Shown piece after piece: positions 28,213-35,698 of a stretch of 64,000 bases of DNA. Positions within the stretch are counted from its first letter, which is position 1. The number at the start of each line of letters is the position of its first letter. Source of the DNA: Sphingomonas sp. PP-F2F-A104-K0414 (GTDB lineage Bacteria > Pseudomonadota > Alphaproteobacteria > Sphingomonadales > Sphingomonadaceae); contig NZ_SLYD01000002.1 of the NCBI RefSeq assembly GCF_004340945.1, forward strand, positions 62,001-126,000, in the 5' to 3' direction. Under the pieces are notes generated by a model that did no database searches, had not been told where the DNA came from, and worked only from the letters and a program-made list of their open reading frames with translations. A program made the position numbers and the translations under genes.

Positions 28213-29535
28213 TTAGTACGTGGTCGAACCCGACTTGCCGAGCGTGTCCGACGTCGTCCCGGTGGTGGTGCCGCCGGTCGTCGTGCCCGTGGTCGATGCC
28301 GTGCCGGTCCCGGTGCTGCCGGACTGTGTGCTGCCCGTCTGCGAGCTCGAAGCATAACCGCTGGTACCGGCATCCTTCTTGTCACCGCCCGTGCGATCGC
28401 CGTACTCGAACATCGCCGAGTTGCGCTCTTCTTCCTTCCACGCCGCCTTGGCCTCATCGGCCGACTTCGACAGCGTGACTTTGCCGTCGACGGTCTTGAT
28501 CCAGCGCGACGGGATCGAGTGGTGCACGCCGCCGGCATCGCGGTCGTTCTTGGTCAACAGGATCCGGTCGCCCTTCACCTTGTCGACCGTGCCGACATGG
28601 CTGCCGTCAGACCCGACGACTTCCATATGCTCGGTAACCTGCGACAGCGAACTGCGCTGGCCCTGGCGCTCATTGCGCCACGACGAGAACTCGTTCTCGA
28701 ACTTCGAGCGGTTCTCGTTGCGATATTCGTCATAGTCGCGGTCGAGCGCCGCGATCTGCGTGCTGCGCCAGCTATGGTAATGGTCGTCGTGAGTGTTCGA
28801 GGAGCGATTGCCGAACGCACGGTTGTCCGAATTGCCATAGGACCGCTCGTCGTAGCGTGCATCGGCTTCGCGACGGCGCTCGGCCTCGTCGTCACCGAAC
28901 CAGGAGCGAACTTCGTCGCCTGCGCGTGCGATGAACCCACGATCGTCATAGTCATAGCCCTGTGGCTGGCGACCATAATCACGCCCCTCGTTTCGGCTGT
29001 CGCCGCGCGAAGAGTTGCGGTTGTCGTCATCGGCATCGCGGTTGCGGCCTACGTCCTCGAAGCGACGACCGTCCGATGCATAGCTGCCGTGATATTCGGT
29101 ATCGCCCGAACCCTGGCTGCGCTGGCCGGTGGACTGCTGGCCATAGCCTTGTCCAGACCGCTGCTGACCGTAACCCTGCTGGCCGTAACCCTGCTGGCCG
29201 TAACCCTGACCCGATCCCTGGCCGTAGCGCGACTGGCCGTAGCGATCGCTGCCCGATGGCTGCGAGCGATCATTGTGGCCGCCATAATAGTCACGACCGC
29301 CCTGCTCGCGACCATATTGATCGCCGCGTCCCTGGTCGTCACGCCCCTGATATCCCTGGCCGCGGCCGCTGCGGTTATCATCGCGATCATATTCGCCGGC
29401 GGCTTCATATTCACGCGCGCTGGAACGACCGTAGCCGCCACCGTCTGCGCGGAAATCGCGACCATAATCGTTCGAGTTCGGCCGACCGTAATAGTCGCCC
29501 GACTGGCGATCTCGGGTGTTGCGTTCGTAGACCAT
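28213..29535 (-). CDS. Large disordered protein with GYGQQ repeats and a DUF2171 domain
   Basis: 440 residues. The first 200 are a low-complexity Gly/Tyr/Gln/Arg/Asp-rich region with a tandem G-Y-G-Q-Q run near 108-135. A short conserved S-W-F-G-D-D-E-A-E-R-R patch follows (about 210). A charged helical stretch comes next, then a DUF2171 domain at about 300-355 (V-G-S-D-G-S-H-V-G-T-V-D and D-R-I-L-L-T-K), the PRC-barrel-like part. The last 55 residues are Ser/Thr/Gly-rich. No signal peptide or membrane segment. Such stress-type proteins are known from sphingomonads, but the function is not established. The repeat DNA makes a long open frame on the other strand, which I regard as spurious. Confidence 0.85.
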   Translation of the reverse strand: MVYERNTRDRQSGDYYGRPNSNDYGRDFRADGGGYGRSSAREYEAAGEYDRDDNRSGRGQGYQGRDDQGRGDQYGREQGGRDYYGGHNDRSQPSGSDRYGQSRYGQGSGQGYGQQGYGQQGYGQQRSGQGYGQQSTGQRSQGSGDTEYHGSYASDGRRFEDVGRNRDADDDNRNSSRGDSRNEGRDYGRQPQGYDYDDRGFIARAGDEVRSWFGDDEAERRREADARYDERSYGNSDNRAFGNRSSNTHDDHYHSWRSTQIAALDRDYDEYRNENRSKFENEFSSWRNERQGQRSSLSQVTEHMEVVGSDGSHVGTVDKVKGDRILLTKNDRDAGGVHHSIPSRWIKTVDGKVTLSKSADEAKAAWKEEERNSAMFEYGDRTGGDKKDAGTSGYASSSQTGSTQSGSTGTGTASTTGTTTGGTTTGTTSDTLGKSGSTTY

Positions 29536-29772
29536 AGGAACCTCCTAATTGCTGTCCTGCGGCTGCCGGCCCCGTCGATCGCGGGGTCGTACATTCCGAG
29601 GATTACAAGCGCCAAGCTGGCGGAATGTTCCTGTGATTGCGGCAACTTGACGGCGACCCGACGCTCCGTTGCGACGACGCGCCGAAGGTCAGTTGGCGCA
29701 GTCGCGCCAACCCGGTTGCAACGCCCAAATCGAGCCGCTAGATCATCGATCCTGGCCTATGGCCAACCGCGC

Positions 29773-29848
29773 GGGGCCGTAGCTCAGATGGGAGAGCGCT
29801 GCAATCGCACTGCAGAGGTCAGGGGTTCGATTCCCCTCGGCTCCACCA
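29773..29848 (+). tRNA. tRNA-Ala (anticodon CGC)
   Basis: A 76-base cloverleaf with encoded CCA. The acceptor stem carries the G3-U70 pair that identifies alanine tRNA. The D arm (TAGCTCAGATGGGAGAGC), a 5-bp anticodon stem with loop ATCGCAC (anticodon CGC at 29806-29808 approximately), and a T arm with GGTTCGATTCC are all intact. It reads the GCG codon, common in this GC-rich DNA. Confidence 0.96.
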
Positions 29849-29949
29849 CGCGCGCTGGAACTCATATCGGTGGCGTAGCGGGATAAACACGCACCCTTCT
29901 GCTGGCCGCACATCGGCGTTAGGCGTGGGCATCCTCTGCGAGGTTTTCG

Positions 29950-30681
29950 ATGCCGACCGACCCATTCTTGCTCAACCCCAACCTCGATGTCTCGGACCTG
30001 CGCGCGCGGTACGCGCGCGCAGGTCGCGTCAGGATTAAGGACCTGTTGTCGGACGATGGGCCGCAACGCCTGCACGCATATCTTCAGGACCATGCGGATT
30101 GGCGGCAGGTGCTGAACAGCAACGACACTTTTTACGAACTCGATCGCTCGGTCCGGGACGCGATGAGCGATGCGCAGCGAAAGGCGCTGTATGCCGCGGT
30201 TCACAAGGGCGCCGAGAGCGGTTTCCAATATCGCTACGAGACGATCCGCGTGGCGGACGGCGTGGGTGCACGCGTAGCGAACCCCGATCTGCTCACGCTA
30301 TTCGCTTCGTGGTTGTCGAGTCCCGCCCCGCTGGCGGTGCTGAAGGCGATCACCGGCGCCGACGATACGCGGTTCGTCGATGCGCAGGCGACCGCCTACG
30401 CAGCCTGCGACTTCCTCACCGCGCACGACGACGAGGTTGCCGGCAAGGATCGACGTGCGGCCTATGTGTTCGGCCTCACCCCGCAGTGGCGCGCCGAATG
30501 GGGCGGCCTGCTGCTGTTCCATGATCGCGACGGCATGGTCGAGGGACTTGTCCCGGACTTCAACACACTCGACATCCTAGCTGTCCCGCAACTCCACAGC
30601 GTGTCCTATGTAACGCCCTCCGCGCCAACGAAGCGGTATTCGATTACGGGATGGTTGCGGGCGCAGCGGCAGCCCGTCTGA
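29950..30681 (+). CDS. 2-oxoglutarate/Fe(II)-dependent oxygenase, prolyl-hydroxylase-like
   Basis: 243 residues. The iron-binding H-x-D is at H159/D161 (A-H-D-D-E-V), the distal histidine is probably H216 (P-Q-L-H-S-V-S-Y-V), and the 2-oxoglutarate-binding arginine is R229 (K-R-Y-S-I-T-G-W). The layout fits the prolyl 4-hydroxylase-like group that modifies proteins or peptides. Its substrate is unknown. It lies alone, 102 bases after tRNA-Ala. Confidence 0.87.
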   Translation: MPTDPFLLNPNLDVSDLRARYARAGRVRIKDLLSDDGPQRLHAYLQDHADWRQVLNSNDTFYELDRSVRDAMSDAQRKALYAAVHKGAESGFQYRYETIRVADGVGARVANPDLLTLFASWLSSPAPLAVLKAITGADDTRFVDAQATAYAACDFLTAHDDEVAGKDRRAAYVFGLTPQWRAEWGGLLLFHDRDGMVEGLVPDFNTLDILAVPQLHSVSYVTPSAPTKRYSITGWLRAQRQPV

Positions 30682-30751
30682 CATTGTCAGTCGGAGCCGC
30701 AACCGCGGGGCGGACCGACGGGTTGCTATCTCATCAAATGAGCGAAGGCTT

Positions 30752-30790
30752 ATCTTAGCGCCTATGCTTTTAGCAGATGCATCCTAAGAT
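30752..30790. terminator. Weak inverted repeat between convergent genes
   Basis: ATCTTAG and CTAAGAT flank an inner ATGC/GCAT pair, in the gap between the oxygenase gene and ohrR. It might end one or both transcripts; the stem is AT-rich and there is no T run. Confidence 0.3.
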
Positions 30791-30802
30791 CTACCGCAAA
30801 TT

Positions 30803-31279
30803 TCATTGAACCACTGCGGATTTGGCCCCGGGCTTGAGCGCTAGCGCCTGACGAAGCGCCGCCACTTCAGCGTTGAGATACGCCAGCCTGTCCGGCGTCA
30901 TTCCCGATCGTTCCACGATCAACGGCCCCAGACATCCCGTCTCAGCCCAGCGGGCGCGACCCGCGTCGGTCAAACGGACGCGGACCTCACGCTCGTCGGC
31001 GGGATTGCGAATCCGCGTAACGAGCCCCGCTGCCTCCAAACGCTTGGCCAGTGGCGTGATCGTGCTCGGTTCCAGCGCGAGCCTCTCGGCGATGGCGCCG
31101 ATCGAACGGCCATCCTGAACCTCGTTCAAGGTCTGAAGAACGAGAAACTGCGGGTAGGTTATGCCAAGCCGGTCGAGCGCAGGCTTATAGGCACGATTTA
31201 TCGCGATCGTCGCAGCGTAGAGCGAAAAGCACAGTTGCTCGTCGAGTGGCAGAGGGTCGGACACACATAGCTCTTTCAT
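30803..31279 (-). CDS. ohrR: MarR-family organic peroxide sensor OhrR
   Basis: 158 residues from ATG 31279 (a GTG five codons upstream is possible). Winged-helix MarR fold with 'YPQFLVLQTLNE' and 'LEPSTITPLAKRLEAAGLV' (recognition helix) and D-E-R-E-V-R-V-R-L-T (wing). The peroxide-reactive cysteine is in E-Q-L-C-F-S-L-Y, residue 17 here, 22 if the GTG is used. A second cysteine in T-G-C-L-G-P-L could pair with it, as in two-cysteine OhrR. It represses the divergent ohr gene until oxidised by organic hydroperoxides. Confidence 0.93.
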   Translation of the reverse strand: MKELCVSDPLPLDEQLCFSLYAATIAINRAYKPALDRLGITYPQFLVLQTLNEVQDGRSIGAIAERLALEPSTITPLAKRLEAAGLVTRIRNPADEREVRVRLTDAGRARWAETGCLGPLIVERSGMTPDRLAYLNAEVAALRQALALKPGAKSAVVQ

Positions 31280-31351
31280 AACGATCAGTATCACGGAAAT
31301 GATTATCGCACAAAATAATGCTGGACAACCGCAGCAAGGCTACCTAGATAT

Positions 31352-31363
31352 TTATCGCGATAA
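31352..31363. promoter_or_regulatory. Palindrome in the ohrR-ohr gap, probable OhrR operator
   Basis: TTATCGCGATAA is a perfect 12-base palindrome 17 bases before the ohr start. A half-match, TTATCGC, lies at 31303-31309 nearer ohrR. Position between a MarR regulator and its usual target makes an operator likely, though the exact OhrR site is inferred. Confidence 0.6.
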
Positions 31364-31380
31364 GCAATTGGAGACTCAAA

Positions 31381-31806
31381 ATGTCGATCGACGTGAAATA
31401 CACCACTGAAGCCACAGCAACCGGTGGTCGTGACGGACATGCTCGTTCGCAGGACGGTCGCTTCGACGTCGCGCTCTCGACGCCAAAGGAACTGGGCGGC
31501 GCAGGCGGCGACGGCAGCAACCCGGAGCAGCTGTTCGCGGCCGGTTATTCCGCCTGCTTCATCGGCGCGCTGAAGGTCGCCGGCCAGCAGTTGAAGATGA
31601 AACTGCCCGAAAACGTCGCGGTCACGGCCAAGGTCGGCATTGGTCCCCGGTCCGCGGGTGGTTTCGGCATCACGACCGACCTGACGGTATCGTTGCCGGG
31701 TCTGGAGCGTGACGAAGCGCAGAAACTGGTCGATGCAGCACATCAGATTTGCCCGTATTCCAACGCAACGCGGGGGAATGTGGATGTTGGGTTGACGCTC
31801 GCCTGA
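31381..31806 (+). CDS. ohr: Organic hydroperoxide resistance protein
   Basis: 141 residues of the Ohr/OsmC thiol-peroxidase family. The two catalytic cysteines are at C59 (Y-S-A-C-F) and C124 (Q-I-C-P-Y-S-N-A-T-R-G-N), with the Ohr-type arginine in the early R-D-G-H-A-R-S. It reduces organic hydroperoxides with lipoylated protein partners. GGAG precedes the ATG. Divergent from ohrR with a 101-base gap. Confidence 0.96.
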   Translation: MSIDVKYTTEATATGGRDGHARSQDGRFDVALSTPKELGGAGGDGSNPEQLFAAGYSACFIGALKVAGQQLKMKLPENVAVTAKVGIGPRSAGGFGITTDLTVSLPGLERDEAQKLVDAAHQICPYSNATRGNVDVGLTLA

Positions 31807-32125
31807 GGAATTCGCTTAAATACCGGCGTGGCGGTGGGGGGCCTTTCGTGCCGCTGCGCCGGGTGTGGGCTGTTGGCAACTGTTGTCCTTGATGGAGAAT
31901 TAGCGCGGTTGCCGAGTTTTGGCGGTCGGCTCATGCGTCCTTCAGCTACTGCCCGCCCGTCGACTTCGGCCTTGGCCGCGTCGCCAAAAGATAACCCAGG
32001 ATACGGTCCGTACGGTTTTCGCCACCCAATTGATCGAGAGCAATACGGTAACCCGATCCGCCCGGACATTTCCTCCGCGACACCGCGTTGACGATCGCCA
32101 CCACAGGCTTTGCGGAGAGAATGAC
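31807..32125. other. Intergenic region without a recognisable gene
   Basis: 319 bases between ohr and the small helical protein. Both strands have only short frames with non-protein-like content. GGAGAG at about 32115 serves the next gene. Nothing else stands out. Confidence 0.5.
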
Positions 32126-32506
32126 ATGGCCGTTAAATTCGCCGGAACGATGAACGCGATCAACCGCGGACTTGATGCTACCAAGTCCACCAAGGGTGCC
32201 GACATGGTCGAGGATTGGGAAGCCGCGCTGGCCGACGTCGATACCGCGGGTGCCAAGGGCATCCTGCGCGACCTCGCCTCGCTGCGCAAGCAACTGGAAA
32301 AGGACACGCCCGACGCGGATCGCGTCCATGCGCTGTTGCACCGCCTGGGTACGGCGACCACCAAGATCGCCGACAAGTCCGACAAGTCGCAGGAGAAACT
32401 CAAGGCGCTTGGCGAGGCGTTGACCGAAGCCGGTGAGGATTCGCCGGACGAGGAGGAAGACACCAAGGCCGCCGCAAGCCCGAAGCGCGCGCGCAAGAAG
32501 GCGTAA
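32126..32506 (+). CDS. Small charged helical protein with a basic tail
   Basis: 126 residues, unknown function. The body is predicted helical with a heptad-like pattern ('GILRDLASLRKQLEK', 'KSQEKLKALGEALTEAGE') and no cysteine. An acidic patch (S-P-D-E-E-E-D) is followed by a Lys/Arg/Ala-rich tail (K-A-A-A-S-P-K-R-A-R-K-K-A) reminiscent of histone-like DNA-binding tails. Codon use is normal. GGAGAG lies ahead of the ATG, and an overlapping ATG five bases earlier is in another frame. A strong hairpin follows. Confidence 0.75.
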   Translation: MAVKFAGTMNAINRGLDATKSTKGADMVEDWEAALADVDTAGAKGILRDLASLRKQLEKDTPDADRVHALLHRLGTATTKIADKSDKSQEKLKALGEALTEAGEDSPDEEEDTKAAASPKRARKKA

Positions 32507-32512
32507 GTATAG

Positions 32513-32535
32513 TGGGCCGGTCCGACGACCGGCCC
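32513..32535 (+). terminator. Terminator-like hairpin
   Basis: TGGGCCGG and CCGGCCCA form a stem around TCCGACGA, 7 bases after the stop codon, followed by mildly T-rich DNA. Confidence 0.65.
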
Positions 32536-32629
32536 ATCTATCTCGTTTCCCGGTCGTCCACGTCGCGCGATCCCCGGGCTTTTGACCCGCGCGACCTCTT
32601 AGCCGGCATCCCCGACCGGCCTGCTCGCG

Positions 32630-33073
32630 TCACCCTTTGAGCTTGGATACGTGCACCGCGATCAGTTTTATATACGCGGCCGAAGCAACGCCGAGCGAGA
32701 AGGCGGGAACGTAGACCATTCCGACGCCAAATAGCGGTGCAGCCGCGTACGCCTTATAGGCTGTCCAGCTGGCGATCACCAGATACAGAAATACTGCACA
32801 AAATCCCAAGCTGGCGAGAACAAGGGCGATCTTGGCTGCCCGATCCAAGTCAATAGACTTGCGTTCGTCCACGATATTCGACCTGATCATCACATTGTAA
32901 TGGACGAATATCGCGATACCCGAAACTATCCCGATTGCGGCTACTGCACTGGTATAGTGGAAAACATACCATCCACTGACAGCCCAGCCCGCCAATAAAT
33001 ATACGGGCGGAAGCCATCCCAAGATGGCCTTGCAGATTGCATTTAGCGTCACTGGCGCATCTTCCCGTTCCAA
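32630..33073 (-). CDS. Predicted membrane protein of unknown function
   Basis: 147 residues with about four hydrophobic segments (near 17-38, 42-60, 84-105 and 112-135) separated by a charged loop (V-D-E-R-K-S-I-D-L-D-R-A). No domain recognised. The local base composition is visibly less GC-rich than flanking genes, and codons such as ATA and TTA appear, which suggests relatively recent acquisition. No close neighbour on the same strand. Confidence 0.65.
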   Translation of the reverse strand: MEREDAPVTLNAICKAILGWLPPVYLLAGWAVSGWYVFHYTSAVAAIGIVSGIAIFVHYNVMIRSNIVDERKSIDLDRAAKIALVLASLGFCAVFLYLVIASWTAYKAYAAAPLFGVGMVYVPAFSLGVASAAYIKLIAVHVSKLKG

Positions 33074-33283
33074 AAACGTCCGTCCTGCAACGCCTGCAGG
33101 ATTGCGGGCAAATCAGAGCGCTTAGAGTACAGCCAGACCCGCGGGTGATCCGGCGGGATGGTTTCGCAGCGACTAATTGAGAGTTTGCTAACGGGCTGTG
33201 TTCGCAGACGCGGCCAGGCTCATCGCCTTGGCGGAACTTGAGAATTCTATCCGTGCCCCCGATCGCGGGTCGCTGTTATGTAC

Positions 33284-33808
33284 TCAGTGGGTCGGCGCGG
33301 TGTCTGGGACGGCTGGTGTCACGATTTCCAGCTTACCCATCTTGACCACGGAGTCCGTGATCCAAACAACGGGAATGCCGACCCACGCATCGTTCAGCGG
33401 CTTGCCGTTGCGCCGCGGGGGATGAACCCGGAAGATCCGTGAGGCGGTCAGCGCCGCCTTGCCAAAGCCAAATCCCCCGGCGCTCTCGGCGATGACGCGG
33501 CAATCATGGACGCGGGTCGAGAGCAGAACCCGGCAGGCGAGGACCGCCTTTCCGGAAATGCGTTTCTCGACGGCCTGCCGGGGTGCAAACGGCTGCAACG
33601 CACTGTCGCCAGGTTTCCATACCCAATCGGCCTTTCGAAGAACGTCGAGCGGGCCTGGGCCGTCGAGTTCACCGCCGGCGACGCCGTTACCAGATCCGGT
33701 GCCAGCCCCGATGCGTCGCCACCACCGTTCACCGATCTGTTCCAAAACCGGGGTCGGTGAGTAGCAGGATACCAAGGCTTTACCCTTCAAGTGTCTGGCG
33801 GACGCCAT
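33284..33808 (-). CDS. Orphan TonB C-terminal-domain-like protein
   Basis: 174 residues. From about residue 60 the sequence fits the TonB C-terminal domain as found in alphaproteobacterial 'energy transducer' paralogs: A-D-W-V-W-K-P, then 'ISGKAVLACRVLLS', D-C-R-V-I-A-E-S, 'GGFGFGKAALTASRIFRV' and V-G-I-P-V-V-W. There is no visible N-terminal membrane anchor or proline-rich spacer, so it is not a full TonB. It may be a truncated paralog or a soluble domain protein. It is not next to exbB or exbD, and the start codon is uncertain. Confidence 0.6.
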   Translation of the reverse strand: MASARHLKGKALVSCYSPTPVLEQIGERWWRRIGAGTGSGNGVAGGELDGPGPLDVLRKADWVWKPGDSALQPFAPRQAVEKRISGKAVLACRVLLSTRVHDCRVIAESAGGFGFGKAALTASRIFRVHPPRRNGKPLNDAWVGIPVVWITDSVVKMGKLEIVTPAVPDTAPTH

Positions 33809-34104
33809 GATTATCTAAACCGACCGCCAAGTCTACTCTGTCGGGGGCAAATCGGTTGCGATCGTCCGGCGGCACCGTCCAAGCACATCGGTGTCGGCGG
33901 CACGAAGCCTGCGACCAGAAGATTAGACGCCAGTGGACGCTGTCGGAGGCGTGTTCACGCGAGCATCTGGTGGCGGCTTTCCCGTGGTGAGGTTTCGAAA
34001 GCGTTCGGATCGCCTTCCCCCCAGTCATCATGGCTGCGTCGATACTATACGCTACGTTCAGCCAGCCGTTGTCTATGCGATTAACTGTGCGCTACCATTG
34101 CCAG
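33809..34104. other. Intergenic stretch without a recognisable gene
   Basis: About 300 bases between the TonB-like gene and the decayed tRNA. Base composition is mixed. Short frames on both strands look like chance. It may be degraded coding DNA, but no homology is evident by eye. Confidence 0.4.
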
Positions 34105-34186
34105 GCCAATGTGGCGGAATTGTCAGACGTTGCGTTACAGCGATGCAGGAGATGGGTCCGGGTTCGATTTCCCGCCGCGGGCCCCA
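34105..34186 (+). pseudogene. Decayed tRNA-Leu-like sequence
   Basis: TGGCGGAATTGTCAGACG (from 34112) matches the D arm of a leucine tRNA. The 5-bp stem TGCGT/ATGCA encloses a loop TACAGCG containing CAG, a leucine anticodon. A T-arm-like GGGTTCGATTTCCCG and a CCA at 34184-34186 follow. Defects: base 33 would be A instead of U, the T loop has one extra base, and the acceptor stem has two mismatches. It is therefore probably a relic or partial duplicate rather than a working tRNA. Confidence 0.5.
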
Positions 34187-34247
34187 TCACTGATTTCTGT
34201 CGCGCGCTTCGGCCGTTATCGCTTCGATCAGAGACGAGGATAGTGCC

Positions 34248-35639
34248 ATGCGTTTGACCTTCACCCTTGCGGCGGCCTTGCTGGCCAGTTCGACATTGGC
34301 GCAAGCCGAAGCTGGCGAGACGCGTGCGCGGATCGATACCGGTCGATTGCAGGGTCGCGAGTCCGGTGGAGTCGTGGCGTTCAAGGGTATTCCGTTCGCT
34401 GCGCCGCCGGTCGGTCCGCTCCGCTGGCGAGCCCCCCAGCCCGCGGCCGCCTGGCGCGGCGAGCGCGACGCGAGCCGCTATGCCAATGACTGCATGCAGC
34501 AACCTTTCCCAAGCGATGCCGCGCCGCTTGGCACGCCGCCGGCCGAGGATTGCCTCTATGCCAATGTGTGGAAGCCCGCCGGTGCGAAGGCGAAATTGCC
34601 GGTGATGGTGTGGATCTACGGTGGCGGCTTCGTGAACGGCGGATCGTCGCCACCGACCTATGCCGGCAGCGAATTGGCCAAGTCCGGCATCATGGTCGTC
34701 AGCTTCAATTACCGCCTCGGACGGTTCGGCACGTTCGCGCATCCGCAGTTGACGAAGCAGGATCCCGATCACGGGCTGCTTGGCAATTATGGCTATATGG
34801 ACCAGCTCGCCGCGCTGAAATGGGTCAAGCGCAACATCGCGGCGTTCGGCGGCGACCCCGCCAACGTGACGATCATCGGCGAAAGCGCAGGCGGCATGTC
34901 GGTCCACACTTTGCTGACGTCGCCGATGGCGCGCGGGACATTCCAGAAGGCGGTGGTGCAATCGGGCGGCCCCAGCACCGGGCCTGCCGGGACGATCGCC
35001 ACGGCGGAGACGATCGGCATCGCGTTCGCGCAGTCGAAGGGGATTGCGGCCGGTGATCCGCAGGCCTTGGCCAAGCTGCGTCGACTGTCGGCGGACCAGG
35101 TGACCGATGGCTTGAGCTTGGCGGCGATGTTCACGCCGGGATCGGGGCCGCGGACGTTTAGCGGGCCGGTGGTCGATGGCAGGCTCGCGGTCGATCCCGT
35201 CGCCGCCTATGCCGCGGGACGGTTCGCCCGGGTGCCGGTGATGATCGGCGCGACCAGTGACGATATCGGCGGGCCGCAAGGGTATATGATCGTCGGCGCG
35301 CGCGACACCGCGGCGGTGCTCGCGGCGAAGGGCGTGCCGACCTATCATTACCGGTTCTCGTATGTGGCGACGTCGGTTCGGAACGCTAAAACCGCGGGCG
35401 CATCGCATGCGACGGACATCCCGTTCTTCTTCGATACCGCAGCGATAAAATATGGTGCGCAGACCAGCGCGACCGACCGGGCGGCGGCGCACACCGCGAG
35501 CGCGTATCTGGTGAACTTCGTGAAGACCGGTAACCCGAACGGTACAGGGCTGCCGAAATGGCCGGCGACGAAGGCGGACGCGCCGGCGATGCTCGATCTG
35601 GATGCGCAGGGCGGCGCGGCGCTGATCGAAGGGGACTGA
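34248..35639 (+). CDS. Secreted type-B carboxylesterase
   Basis: 463 residues with a signal peptide (about 1-20, ending L-A-Q-A-E). The carboxylesterase/cholinesterase fold shows F-K-G-I-P-F-A-A-P-P-V-G, E-D-C-L-Y-A-N-V-W, the oxyanion hole Y-G-G-G-F, the nucleophile elbow G-E-S-A-G-G, and the catalytic histidine in A-S-H-A-T-D-I-P-F. It hydrolyses carboxylic esters outside the cytoplasm. Convergent with a large TonB-dependent receptor and near a glycosylasparaginase, so a nutrient-scavenging role is reasonable. Confidence 0.92.
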   Translation: MRLTFTLAAALLASSTLAQAEAGETRARIDTGRLQGRESGGVVAFKGIPFAAPPVGPLRWRAPQPAAAWRGERDASRYANDCMQQPFPSDAAPLGTPPAEDCLYANVWKPAGAKAKLPVMVWIYGGGFVNGGSSPPTYAGSELAKSGIMVVSFNYRLGRFGTFAHPQLTKQDPDHGLLGNYGYMDQLAALKWVKRNIAAFGGDPANVTIIGESAGGMSVHTLLTSPMARGTFQKAVVQSGGPSTGPAGTIATAETIGIAFAQSKGIAAGDPQALAKLRRLSADQVTDGLSLAAMFTPGSGPRTFSGPVVDGRLAVDPVAAYAAGRFARVPVMIGATSDDIGGPQGYMIVGARDTAAVLAAKGVPTYHYRFSYVATSVRNAKTAGASHATDIPFFFDTAAIKYGAQTSATDRAAAHTASAYLVNFVKTGNPNGTGLPKWPATKADAPAMLDLDAQGGAALIEGD

Positions 35640-35640
35640 A

Positions 35641-35675
35641 CCGAAAACCCTCCCCCGGTGGGGGGAGGGTTTCGG
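35641..35675. terminator. Strong hairpin between convergent esterase and receptor genes
   Basis: CCGAAAACCCTCCCCC pairs with GGGGGAGGGTTTCGG around a short loop. With A-rich and T-rich edges on the two sides it can act as a terminator in both directions. Confidence 0.75.
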
Positions 35676-35698
35676 AGGTCAGTCGTTCATCCGAGCGG

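Noticed and set aside
29536..29772. Stress-sigma (EcfG) promoter upstream of the DUF2171 gene
   Set aside because: A GGAAC element is present on the minus strand, but the expected GTT at the right distance reads CTT, so the match is too weak to report as a site.
28519..29886. 455-codon open frame on the plus strand, very hydrophobic, opposite the DUF2171 gene
   Set aside because: It is the mirror of Gly/Tyr/Gln/Arg-rich repeat codons. It has no recognisable domain and runs through the tRNA-Ala gene, while the minus strand has a known DUF2171 domain, a ribosome site and a terminator.
34105..34186. Working tRNA-Leu gene
   Set aside because: Base 33 would not be U, the T loop has an extra base and the acceptor stem has mismatches, so I list it only as a relic.
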